The notes under the pieces: model-generated
The model's input: only the letters and a program-made list of their open reading frames with translations
Database searches by the model: none
Told to the model about the DNA's origin: nothing
Assembly (NCBI RefSeq): GCF_030819275.1
Contig: NZ_JAUTBL010000002.1
Span: forward strand, 436,501-500,500
Origin: Agrobacterium larrymoorei
GTDB taxonomy: Bacteria > Pseudomonadota > Alphaproteobacteria > Rhizobiales > Rhizobiaceae
Direction: 5' to 3'
Length of the DNA: 64,000 nt
Translations under genes and position numbers: made by a program
Shown: one piece after another, positions 1 to 13,500 of the stretch
How the letters are laid out: each line of letters opens with the position of its first letter
Numbering within the stretch: the stretch's first letter is position 1

Positions 1-2
1 CC

Positions 3-215
3 GTATCGATGATCCTTGCGTCGGGTCTCTCCTTCCTCGGGCTTGGCGTGCGTCCGCCCGATGCCGAATGGGGGCTGATGCTGAACACGCTGCGCACGGC
101 CATCTATACAAACCCACTCGTTGCGGCATTGCCCGGCGTGATGATCTTTATCACCTCGATCTGCTTCAACCTTTTCTCAGACGGGCTGCGCACAGCCATG
201 GACGTGAAGGCATGA
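3..215 (+). CDS. ABC transporter permease, DppC/OppC type (C-terminal fragment)
   Basis: The window opens inside this gene. About 70 residues of its C-terminus are visible, including the motif SGLSFLGLGVRPPDAEWG typical of the inner-membrane permeases of dipeptide/oligopeptide/nickel ABC importers, followed by a last hydrophobic membrane segment (ALPGVMIFITSICFNLF) and a short tail ending in DGLRTAMD. The permease would form the membrane channel together with a partner encoded upstream, outside the window. Its stop overlaps the ATG of the next gene (ATGA), so it is translationally coupled to the two ATPase genes. The substrate cannot be read from this fragment. Confidence 0.9.
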   Translation, partial: VSMILASGLSFLGLGVRPPDAEWGLMLNTLRTAIYTNPLVAALPGVMIFITSICFNLFSDGLRTAMDVKA

Positions 216-1273
216 TGAAAGTCGTTGGAACACCAAGCCTTGAACTGCCCATCGGAGAAAGGGGCGGCCCGGTTCAGCCGCTGATTTCCGCCCGTGGGCT
301 TCTGAAGCACTTTCCCGTCAAAGGAAGCGGTTTCCTCAAGCCGAAGAAGGTGGTGCGCGCCGTCGATGGTGTGGATTTCGATATCCTGAAAGGCGAGACA
401 CTGGGCGTTGTCGGTGAAAGCGGTTGCGGCAAATCGACGACGGCACGGCTTCTCATGCAACTGATCGTACCCGACCAGGGTGAAATCCTCTTCGACGGCG
501 AAACGGTCGGCGGCGCCTTGCCGCTTTCCGCCTACCGCCGTCAGGTGCAGATGGTATTTCAGGACAGTTACGCCTCGCTCAATCCTAGACTGACGATCGA
601 GGAATCCATCGCCTTCGCACCGCAGGTTCATGGCACACCGGCCACAAAGGCGATTGCCACAGCCCATGATCTGTTGCACCGCGTCGGTCTCGAGCCATCG
701 CGTTTTGCCGGGCGCTATCCGCATGAGCTTTCCGGCGGTCAGCGCCAGCGTGTCAACATCGCCCGCGCTCTGGCGCTCAAGCCGCGCCTCGTCATCCTGG
801 ATGAAGCGGTCTCGGCCCTCGACAAATCGGTGGAAGCGCAGGTGCTCAACCTGTTGCTCGACCTCAAGCGCGATTTCGGCCTGACCTATCTGTTCATCTC
901 CCACGACCTCAATGTCGTTCGCTTCATGTGCGATAGGGTCATGGTCATGTATCTCGGCAAGGTGGCGGAAGTCGGAAGCCGTGACGCCATATACGACAAT
1001 ACCGGTCACCCCTATTCGGCAGCGCTTCTGGCCTCAATGCCGAAAATCGACCCCGCAGAACGCACGGAAGCGCCGCCGCTCACGGGTGATCCGCCCAACC
1101 CCATCGATCCGCCTTCCGGCTGTCGCTTCCACACCCGCTGCAGCTTTGCTGAGGATGTCTGTCAACGCTCAGTGCCGCCGCTGACAGAGATGTCGCCGAG
1201 TCAGGCAGCCGCCTGCCTGATGGCAAAACCCGGTTCCGGCCACAGCCGCGCACCAGTGCTGACGGAGGCATGA
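212..1273 (+). CDS. ABC transporter ATPase, DppF/OppF type
   Basis: Cytoplasmic ATPase that powers peptide-type uptake (353 aa). Walker [10 protein letters not shown] is at residues 68-76, the signature LSGGQ at about 173-177, Walker B LVILDEA near 195 with the D-loop SALD, and the H-loop SHD near 230. The C-terminal oligo_HPY extension carries the Cys-containing GCRFHTRC stretch usual for this transporter family. ATG at 212 is chosen because it overlaps the permease stop and gives the normal family length; reading further upstream only translates the permease gene in another frame. It overlaps the second ATPase by 4 bases. Here the F-type ATPase precedes the D-type, the reverse of the usual D-F order. 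Confidence 0.93.
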   Translation: MMKVVGTPSLELPIGERGGPVQPLISARGLLKHFPVKGSGFLKPKKVVRAVDGVDFDILKGETLGVVGESGCGKSTTARLLMQLIVPDQGEILFDGETVGGALPLSAYRRQVQMVFQDSYASLNPRLTIEESIAFAPQVHGTPATKAIATAHDLLHRVGLEPSRFAGRYPHELSGGQRQRVNIARALALKPRLVILDEAVSALDKSVEAQVLNLLLDLKRDFGLTYLFISHDLNVVRFMCDRVMVMYLGKVAEVGSRDAIYDNTGHPYSAALLASMPKIDPAERTEAPPLTGDPPNPIDPPSGCRFHTRCSFAEDVCQRSVPPLTEMSPSQAAACLMAKPGSGHSRAPVLTEA

Positions 1274-2241
1274 CGATGCAGAACGACAATATGATTGATA
1301 TTCGCAACCTGTCGGTCACGTTTCGGCGTGGCGGCAAATCCGTCAAGGCCGTCAACGGCGTCAACTTGGTCGTCAAGCCAGGCGAGGTGGTGGCCCTGCT
1401 GGGGGAATCCGGCTCAGGCAAGAGCGTGACGATGCGCTCGCTTTTGCGGCTTCATCCCAAGGGAACCCTTATCGAGGGCGCCATGTCGGTCGATGGGCGC
1501 GACATTATGGGGCTTTCCAGCCGCGCCCTGTCCGATATGAGGGGCGCCATGGTCTCCATGGTGTTTCAGGAACCGCGTCTGGCGCTCGATCCGGTCTATA
1601 CGGTGGGCAGCCAGATCGAAGAGACAATCATGCGCCATGAGAACGTCTCGCACGCTGTCGCCAAGCAACGCGCCCTTGCTCTGTTTCAGAAGGTTCGCAT
1701 TCCTTCGCCGGAGCGGCGCCTTGCCAATTATCCGCATGAAATGTCGGGCGGCATGTTGCAGCGTGCGATGATTGCCATGGCGCTTGCCTGCAATCCGAAG
1801 GTGCTGTTGGCAGACGAGCCGACCACGGCGCTCGATGCGACGGTACAGATTCAGATCTTGCTGCTGATCCGCGAGTTGCAGAAGGAATATGGCCTATCGG
1901 TCATCTTCGTGACGCATGATATCGGCGTTGCGGCGGAAGTCGCAGACCGCATTGCCGTAATGTATGCCGGACGTATCGTCGAGGAAGGACGTGTCGGCGA
2001 TCTTATCCGAAATCCGCACCATCCCTATACCAAGGGCTTGCTGGGCGCGCGCGTTGAACTGGCCGAAGGTCGCGACCGGCTGATCACCATTCCCGGCGCG
2101 CCGCCGGATCTTGCAGCCATGCCGCCGGGATGCGCCTTCGCGCCGCGCTGCGAGTTGGTGCGGGAAAAGTGTCGTTCGCGCGTTCCTCCGCTTGTTCCGC
2201 TATCTGCCGATACGCAAGTGGCCTGTGTTCTCGCACATTGA
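1270..2241 (+). CDS. ABC transporter ATPase, DppD/OppD type
   Basis: Second ATPase of the peptide-type importer (323 aa). It carries Walker A GESGSGKS, signature MSGGMLQR, Walker [12 protein letters not shown], an H-loop THD and the C-terminal oligo_HPY segment GCAFAPRC. It is coupled to the preceding gene by an ATGA overlap; a second in-frame ATG lies two codons downstream. Two different ATPases plus permeases form one complex in this family, so these genes are one operon. The racemase-like gene follows after 78 bases and may be co-transcribed. Family assignment is firm; the substrate is unknown. Confidence 0.93.
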   Translation: MTMQNDNMIDIRNLSVTFRRGGKSVKAVNGVNLVVKPGEVVALLGESGSGKSVTMRSLLRLHPKGTLIEGAMSVDGRDIMGLSSRALSDMRGAMVSMVFQEPRLALDPVYTVGSQIEETIMRHENVSHAVAKQRALALFQKVRIPSPERRLANYPHEMSGGMLQRAMIAMALACNPKVLLADEPTTALDATVQIQILLLIRELQKEYGLSVIFVTHDIGVAAEVADRIAVMYAGRIVEEGRVGDLIRNPHHPYTKGLLGARVELAEGRDRLITIPGAPPDLAAMPPGCAFAPRCELVREKCRSRVPPLVPLSADTQVACVLAH

Positions 2242-2319
2242 TCGTCTCTGCATGGGGATGCTGGCTCAAAAACAGACCGGATTGAGAAGGGCGGGTGTCT
2301 CGGCGGCACCTCGAAAATC

Positions 2320-2994
2320 ATGAAACGCATAGGATTGATCAACCCCAACACATCGCAGGCAACGACTGCGATGATGACGGATATTGCGCGTCTCTACCTG
2401 CCAGGCGGCTTTGTTATTGAAGGTCTGACGGCAAGGCGAGGGGTATCGATGATCCTTGATGAGGAAGAGCTCGCGGCTGCCGAAGACGGCGTGATTTCCA
2501 TGGGATTGGAGCTTGCCGGTCGCTGTGATGGCCTCATTGTCTGCGCGTTCGGCGATCCGGGGCTGGAGCGGCTTGCCGAGATGTCTGGCTTGCCATGTGT
2601 TGGCATATGTCAGGCAAGCATGATGGAAGCGTCCGCTCACGGGCGGCGTTTCGGCATTGCCACAGTCACGCCGGACCTCGTGGAAAGTTTCTTTGCCAAG
2701 ACAAAGGCTCTTGGCGTCGCATCTCTGTTTACCGGAACGAGGCTGACGGCAGGTGATCCGCAGCAGCTCGCCTCCACACCCGACGCATTGCTTGCAGCGC
2801 TGGAAGTCGCCGTGCGTCAATGTTTCGAAGAGGATGGGGCTGAGGCTGTGATTATTGGCGGGGGACCTCTCGGACAGGCAGCGGAAGAGTTGCAGCGCAT
2901 CTTTCCCGCTCCAGTCATCGCGCCGATCAGGTCGGCGGTGGAGTGGATGGTTCGAGCGCTTCCTGAAGGGCAGTCATCGACCGTCCATGGTTGA
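2320..2994 (+). CDS. Asp/Glu/hydantoin racemase superfamily protein
   Basis: A 224-residue protein starting MKRIGLINPNTS, the N-terminal signature of the aspartate/glutamate/hydantoin racemase family. Active members use two cysteines as acid/base catalysts. Here the first site reads VCAFGDPGL, with Ala where hydantoin racemases have Cys and a Cys one residue earlier; the second reads IIGGGPLG, with no Cys. So racemase chemistry is not certain. The gene lies between a peptide-type ABC transporter and an RpiR regulator, which suggests a role in handling an imported amino acid or derivative. Confidence is high for the family and low for the reaction. Confidence 0.75.
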   Translation: MKRIGLINPNTSQATTAMMTDIARLYLPGGFVIEGLTARRGVSMILDEEELAAAEDGVISMGLELAGRCDGLIVCAFGDPGLERLAEMSGLPCVGICQASMMEASAHGRRFGIATVTPDLVESFFAKTKALGVASLFTGTRLTAGDPQQLASTPDALLAALEVAVRQCFEEDGAEAVIIGGGPLGQAAEELQRIFPAPVIAPIRSAVEWMVRALPEGQSSTVHG

Positions 2995-3092
2995 GGCTGC
3001 CTCTCGAGCGTCTTTATCGGCGCGTCGTTTTTTGTTGCAAGCTTCGTGCGGGCAGCGGAAAGTCACCCATCGCCCGTTTGCCGGAGCACGCT

Positions 3093-3932
3093 GTGGTAAA
3101 GGAAAAATCGTTTCTGTTTCGAGTGAGGCAAGCGCTTCCGGATCTTCATCCCGCTGAAAAACGCATTGGCGAATTCATTTGCGATTTCCCCGGCGAGCTT
3201 GCCAGCTATTCCGCCCAAGAGCTTGCTGCCTTGGCGCACGTCTCGAAAGCGACCGTCACGCGGTTTATCCAACGGCTTGGATACGACAATTATGAGGAGG
3301 CGCGGCGTCATGCGCGCGAGGAGAAGCAGACCGGCTCGCGCCTCTTCCTAGAACGCTCCGACGACAGTGAAACGATGCAGTCGGTTCAAGCGCATGCTGC
3401 GCAAGACATTGCAAATATCGAGGCGACATTTCTCGCCATATCTGACCGACAGATAGAGAGTGCCGCCGATTGTCTGCTTCAGGCGCGTAAAGTCTGGGTG
3501 ATCGGATTTCGCAGCAGCCAGCCTTTCGCTGCCTATTTGCAATGGCAACTGACGCAGGTCATTGAACATATCGTTGTCATACCCGGCCCCGGCCAGACAC
3601 TCGGTGAATATTTCGCCAGTATGCAGGAATCCGATATCGTCGTGATGTTTGCCATGCGACGTCGCGTGGCCCAGATCGATATCATCCTTGACCATGTCAG
3701 GGCGTCGGAGGCCAAGCTCATCTATGTGACCGACGAAGGGGCTCCCGGCCATAGCGGCGCCACCTGGCATTTCCGATGCCAGACACTCGCGCCGGGCCCG
3801 CTGTTCAACCACACGGCTGTCATGGCGCTCTGCCATTTGCTGATCACGCGTTGTCTTGAAAAAGCCGGCCTTTCTGGACGCAAACGCTTGCGCAAGATAG
3901 AGACGCTGAACGATAGCCTCGATGAGTTGTGA
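3093..3932 (+). CDS. RpiR/MurR-type transcriptional regulator
   Basis: A 279-residue regulator with an N-terminal RpiR helix-turn-helix (LAALAHVSKATVTRFIQRLG, about residues 45-65) and a C-terminal SIS domain that binds phosphosugars or related ligands (VWVIGFRSSQPFAAYL through about residue 250). I chose GTG at 3093, giving MVKEKSFLFRV, because GGAG lies 7 bases upstream and the longer TTG start at 2991 would add 34 residues unlike the family. It probably controls the transporter and racemase genes just upstream on the same strand; this is inferred from position. Confidence 0.85.
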   Translation: MVKEKSFLFRVRQALPDLHPAEKRIGEFICDFPGELASYSAQELAALAHVSKATVTRFIQRLGYDNYEEARRHAREEKQTGSRLFLERSDDSETMQSVQAHAAQDIANIEATFLAISDRQIESAADCLLQARKVWVIGFRSSQPFAAYLQWQLTQVIEHIVVIPGPGQTLGEYFASMQESDIVVMFAMRRRVAQIDIILDHVRASEAKLIYVTDEGAPGHSGATWHFRCQTLAPGPLFNHTAVMALCHLLITRCLEKAGLSGRKRLRKIETLNDSLDEL

Positions 3933-4086
3933 GAGCTTCCTGGGGCGGCGCGGCCATCGTCATTTGATGCGTTTTCCGTGTGAAATTCCAGGCAAATCCA
4001 GTGATTAAAAGCCTCGCCAATGACATCGCGCATTGGGCGCTTCTCCGGCGCGAAGGCTGTATCTTCCGCCATCCAGGCGTAAAGCG

Positions 4087-4109
4087 CGGCACAAGCTTCA
4101 TTGTATAAT
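4087..4109 (+). promoter_or_regulatory. candidate flagellar-regulon box before the first GT41 gene
   Basis: CGGCACAAGC, 8 bases, then ATAAT. This fits the box TCRCRCAAGS-N8-MTARS seen before several flagellar genes in this window, with two mismatches in the first half and one in the second, and the exact spacer. It lies about 70 bases before the glycosyltransferase start. It is one of the weaker members of the set. Confidence 0.4.
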
Positions 4110-4178
4110 TGATCTCCAGTCTATCACGGCCATGGTGCCGCCTCCGGCGGTGCGGCCGGTTTGAAGGTTCTGAATGCA

Positions 4179-7403
<3,225 letters not shown>

Positions 7404-7432
7404 TAGAGGCGGTCCTTCCGAAAGCTGACAGT

Positions 7433-7456
7433 TTCGCACAAGCAACTACACCTAGG
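7433..7456 (+). promoter_or_regulatory. flagellar-regulon box before the octapeptide-repeat gene
   Basis: TTCGCACAAGC, 8 bases, then CTAGG: a full match to the recurrent TCRCRCAAGS-N8-MTARS box found before fliF and flgF. It lies 93 bases before the start codon of the repeat gene, in a 145-base intergenic stretch. Confidence 0.6.
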
Positions 7457-7548
7457 ATTGTTATAGCCGGACGTATTCCGTCGATGGGATGTATCCGAGG
7501 TAGAATAGAGGGGCACACTGCCCGTCTGAGCTTTGGTCAGGTTTATCA

Positions 7549-10500
7549 ATGACATCGATCGTATCTTCGCTGAGCATCAACCAGATCAGAAGTCTCACGC
7601 CAGATCAGGTCGCTGCCTGGAGCACCGAGGACATCTCTTTTCTCACCTCGCAGCAGATCAAAGCCCTCTCTTCCGATCAAGTGGCCGCGCTGGATACCGA
7701 GGACGTCAAGGCCTTCAACCCAAGCCAACTCAGCGCAGTGTCTACCAACGCCATCATTGGGCTGACGCTTGCTCAACTGGCGGTCCTGGACAGTATCTCG
7801 ATTTCAAGCCTCACCGGCAGACAGGTCGGTGCCTTGACGGCCGAACAGGTAGAGGGACTGACAAGCGCGCAGGCCGAAGCTTTGACGTCGTCCCAAGTCG
7901 CATCGATGACCTCCGATCAACTGGCGATGATGAGCCCGGAAGACATCAAGACATTCTCCACGGAAGATATTGCGGCAATCTCCAGCCGTGCTATCCCGGG
8001 GCTGACGCCTGAATTGCTCGCGGCGTTATCGTCCGAGAAGATTGCGGCAATCAGTCCGAAGGCGATACCCCGTCTGACAACGGCTCAACTCGAAGCCCTG
8101 AGTGCAACTCAGGTGAAGGCTCTGACGTCGCTGCAGTTGGGGGCGCTGAAGCCCACACAGCTTGCGGCATTCGATGCAGAGGACATCGGCAATCTGACGG
8201 CCGGTGCGATCCAAGGGCTATCTACGACCGCAGTCGCGTCGCTGTCGACGGAGCAAATCAGCGCGTTCTCCACCGCGCAACTGACCGCTTTAACCTCGGC
8301 ACAAGTCAAGGCTCTGACCTCGGCCCAGGTGGCAGCCTTGAGCACGGACTCCATCGCCGCCTTCACCACTGGACAGATTCCAGCACTCTCCTCCCGAGCG
8401 ATCACCGGCCTGACCGCCGAACAGCTTGAGAAGCTTTCAACTGCCCAGGTCGAGGCTTTCGTGCCGTTGCAGGTTAAGGCGTTGAACTCCAATCAGGTCG
8501 CTGCGCTCACATCGGCGCAGATCGCCACCTTCTCGACTGCCGATATCGCCGCTATCACCAGCGCCGCGGCGGCTGGCCTTAGCACGGCCATCCTGGAGAC
8601 GCTGACGACAACGAATATTGCAGCGCTGAGTAGTGCGGCATTTTCGAAGCTTAGCACCGACCAGATCGATGCGCTGACTTCAGCGCAGCTAGGCGCAATC
8701 ACCAGCAGCCAGGTCGCGGCACTCTCATCCACTCAGGTTGCGGTGCTGGGCTCAGAGAAGATCCAGGCGCTCAACACATCGGCGATCGGCTCGCTCTCCG
8801 CCAAGGCGATGCCGGGCCTCAGCATCGAAGTCATTAAGGCCTTTACGACCGATCAGGTGAAAGGCCTGAGCACGGCGATTATATCACGACTGAGCGTCGA
8901 GCAGATCGGCGCACTTTCGGTAGACCAGGTCGAAGCCTTGACCGCCTCGCAGATCAAAGTCCTCAGTTCCAGCCAGATGACGGCGCTCCACGCCGACGAC
9001 ATCGCGACGTTTACTGAGGATGAAATTGCCGCCATCTCGACAAGAGGGATCCTGGGCGTCAGCACCGCAGCGATCGAAGGTCTAACCACGAACCAAATCG
9101 CAAAATTGTCGACCGCCGCCTTTTCGGCCCTCTCCACCGACCAGCTCAAGGCTTTGACGTCAGACCAGCTCAAATCGATCACGACCATCCAGCTCAATGC
9201 CTTGAAGGCTGCTCAGATCAAGTCGCTTGCGGCTGAAGACATCGCTGCTTTGACAAATGAGCAAATCGCCGCGCTCAGCACCGAAGCCGTTGCAAATCTG
9301 ACGACGGCCCAAGTTGACAATTTAAAGCCATCGCAGCTGGAGGCTCTGACCTCCGTTCAGGTCAGGGCTATGACCTCTGCCCAGCTTTCGGTTCTCGATG
9401 GCGCGGATATCAATTCTTTCTCTACGGCAGATATCAATGCGATCAGCGCCCGGACCGTCGTCGGACTGAGCGCCGATGTCATTGCCCTGCTGACGCCGGA
9501 TCGCGTGGCCGCTTTGGCAACCGCCGCAGTGGCTGCGTTGACGACGGAACAGGTCGAGGCACTCTCGTCGACGCAGTTGTTTCGCCTCTCGTCATCTCAA
9601 GTTGCGGTCATGAGCTCCGCACAAGTCGAGGCGCTAAAACCGGATCAGGTCAAAGATGTCTGGTTGCCCGCCGAAGGAACTGAAAAACCCGTTCAGATCG
9701 CAGGCCTCTCGACAGCCGCCCTTGCAGCCTTGAGCACCAAGGCGGTGCCCGGTCTGTCGACGGGTTTGATGGCAGCGCTGACCACGAGGCAGCTGGCGGG
9801 CCTCAACCCCAGCGCTGTTGCAAAACTGACGTCTGAGCAAATGACCAGCCTGTCGAGCGTCCAAATCGCCGCTCTTTCTAAAGAGCAGGTCAGCGCCCTG
9901 GGTTCGATTCAGGTCGGAGCTTTGACGACGGCATCCATCGCCAAGCTGACGACCGACCAGATTAAATCATTGACTGGCACAGCACTGAAGGGCCTGAGTT
10001 CTGAGCAGGTCGGCGCGTGGTCGACAGAGCAGGTGTCTGCGCTGTCACCGGGGCAGATTGCTGCGCTCACATCCACTCAACTGGCGGGCCTTGGTACCGA
10101 AGACATCGCCGTTATTTCGACTGCAGCCATACAGGCTTTTGCGACAGGGGCAGTTGCGGGCCTCTCGAAAGAGGTCATCGCTGCCTTGTCCTCGGACAAG
10201 CTTGCGGTACTGAGCACCGGGGCCATAGCGACATTGACGGCGGAGCAAGTGGCTGCACTCTCGACCGCTCAGGTGGACGTCTTGACCACGAGGCAGATTT
10301 CCGCCCTCGGTTCCGCGCAGACTGCGGCTTTGGGACTTGAGGATATCGCGACATTTTCGACGGATGATATAGCCGCTTTGTCGGCGGCTGGCCTTTCCGG
10401 GCTGTCGACTGCTGTGATAGCATCGCTGACAAGCGAGAAGATCGCCGCCTTGTCGACTGGCGCTATCGCGGCCCTGACGGCGGATCAGGTCGAAGCACTC

Positions 10501-13500
10501 AAGACGAACCAGCTGGCTGCGCTGACGGCGAAACAGGTTGCAGCGCTGAATTCCATGCAGACTGCTGCACTTAGTTCATCTGGTCTGGCAGCGCTTTCCG
10601 CCGATCAGATTGCAGCGTTGAAAACGAGCGCCGTCACCAATCTTCCTGCCGACCATATCTCTGCCTTGACGACTGCTCAGCTGGCCGTCCTGTCGACATC
10701 CCAAATCGCTGCCTTCACCTCGTCCCACATCGCCGCCTTGGGAACGGCGCAAGTCGCATCACTTTCGACAGGCCAGATCGCAGCGATCAGCACGGCTGCG
10801 ATCGCCGCCCTCTCCGCAAGACAGGTCGCCGCTCTGAAGACGGAGCAGGTAGAAGCGTTGACATCCCGTCAGGTCGCGTCCCTTTCTGCCGACCAGCTTG
10901 AGGCTTTCGGTACGGATGACATTGCTTTGTTTTCGACAGGCGATATAGCCGCCATCGGATCGAGCGCGATCGGCGGTCTCTCCACCGCTGCCGTGGCAGC
11001 GCTCACCACCGCTCAGCTCGCGGCGTTGAACGCCAGCGCAGTCGGCAATTTGGCGACAAAGCAGGTTTCTGTCCTGTCGACTGTCCAGATCGGCTCGCTG
11101 ACAACGAAACAGATTGCAGCGCTCTCGGCCGATCAGGTCAAGGTGCTTGGTACGGGGCACATTGCGTCGCTCTCGACAGCACAGGTGGCGGCGTTCAGCA
11201 CCAACGGTGTCTCGGGGTTGACGGCCACCCAGATGGCCAAGCTCACCACGCTTCAGGCAGAAGCGCTGACCGCTGTTCAGGTTGGCGCTCTCACCTCGGC
11301 GCAAATTGCCGTCCTCGGCAAGGAGAACATCGCTACATTCTCTACGGCCGATATCGGTGCCATCGCTCCTGCCATGATCGGCGCCTTGCCGACCGAGACG
11401 ATCGCAGCCTTGAGTACCGGCCAGATCGCAGCTCTCGGGACCGCAGCAGTGGCTGCTCTTACCACAGGACAGGTGACCGCGCTGACCACCGGCCAGATCG
11501 CTGCCTTGTCGACGAGGCAGGTGGCTGCATTGACGTCCCAACAGGTCGCGGCTCTCGGAACGGACGATCTCAGCGCATTGTCAGCGGCCGCGCTCGGCGC
11601 GATCAGTGGATCGGCGGTTGCCGGCCTGTCCACCGAAACAGTGTCGAAAATGATCACTGAAGACCTGGCTGCGATCAGCCCGGCCGGAATTGCTGGACTG
11701 ACGACCGGTCAGATCGCTGTCCTGAGCGCCGACCAGCTGAAATCACTGACGGCGAAACAGGTAGCCGCACTCTCGTCCCGGCAGATCGCCGCGTTGGGCA
11801 CAGCAGGTATCGCGACACTCGATACCCAACAGATCGCGTCCTTGAGCAAGGATGCTGTCCTTGGTCTCTCTGCGGCTCAAGTGTCAAAGCTGACCACGCT
11901 TCAGGCAGAAGCGCTGACCAGCGACCAGGTTGGCGCGCTGACCTCCTTACAGGTGGCAGCGCTATCGGCCGATCAGATCAAATTGTTTTCGTCGAAGGAT
12001 CTCGCAGCCTTCACCTCAGGCGCGATTGCGGGTCTTCCGACTGCAACGCTGGCCGCGCTGCCGACGGAAGCAATCGCGGCTTTGTCCACCGCCGGGGTAT
12101 CCGGCTTGACGACCGCCCAGGTTGCGGCGCTGAGCGTGGCGCAGGTGGGTAGCCTGACGACGTCGCAGGTCGGCGCTCTCGGATCGCGCCAAATCGGCGT
12201 TCTGGGTACGGCTGCCGTCGCAACTCTCAGCACATCGCAGATTGCCGCGATGAGCGATGCCAGCATTCCGGGTCTCAGCGCAGCGCAAATCTCGAGCTTG
12301 AGCACGTTGCAAATCGAAGCGCTCAAGACGTCGCAGGTCGCCCTGTTGAGCTCGACGCAGGTTGCCGCACTTGGAACGGATGACTTGGCGGTCCTCTCGA
12401 CCGCAGAGCTTGCGGCGCTGAGTTCAAGTGCGATCTTGGGCCTGTCGACCACGGCACTCGCCAGCCTCTCCGCCGACCGTATTGCCGTTTTAGGAACGAC
12501 GGGTGGCATCCAAGGCCTTTCCACAGGCCAGATGGCATCACTGACCAGCGCGCAGCTTGTTGGCTTGACGACAGCGCAGATCGCCTCGCTCGGCTCCAGA
12601 CAGGTGGCCGCCATCTCCACAGCCAACATGCCAGCCCTGACGACAGCACAGATTGCCGCTCTCAGCGCCGCCGGCATTGCAGGCCTGTCTTCTGATCAAA
12701 TTGCGGCCTTGAACACGAGCCAGGTCGAGGCGTTCAACACCGCCCAGGTCGCAGCCCTCACCTCCCTTCAGGTCAGCGCGCTCGGTACCGACGATCTTGG
12801 CACCTTCTCGACCGTGGAACTGGCGGCGTTGACATCGTCAGCGGTTGCCGGCCTGTCCACCGACACACTTACCAGCCTTTCCGCGGACCGCATCGCGACA
12901 CTCGGAACGGCGAGCATCGCTGGCCTTTCGACCACTCAGATAGCAGTCTTGAAGAAAGAGCAACTGGAAGCTCTCACCACGGCTCAGATAGGCGCTCTCG
13001 GCTCACGACAAATTGCCGTTCTCGGCACCGCAAGCATTGGCGCACTCTCTCGCGAGCAGATTGGCGCATTGAGCACTGCGGCCATCGCGGGGCTCTCTTC
13101 GGCGTCCATCATGGCGCTGTCTGCCGATCAGGTCGAAGCGCTTAATCCTGCACAGGTTGGCGCCTTGACCTTCACGCAGATCGCGGCGATGGGGACGGAT
13201 GATATCGCCCGCTTCTCGACTGAAGACCTTGCGGCGCTGACGTCGAGCGCCATATCGGGATTATCGACCGACGCCATTGCCCTTCTATCGCCAGACAGGG
13301 TTGGCGCTTTTAGCGCTGGCGGGATTGCCGGACTGACGACGCTTCAGATCAAAGCCATGAGTGTCGATCAGGTCGAGGCTTTTACGCCGACCCAGGTCAT
13401 GGCTCTGGGATCGAGACAGATTGGAGCGCTCAGCGCGACCCAATTGCGCTCCTTCTCGACGGCGGATATTGGCGCAATCAGCGCCACGGGTATTGCCGGT

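Noticed and set aside
104..1009. 301-codon open frame on the minus strand
   Set aside because: Antisense shadow of the ABC ATPase gene with no family features.
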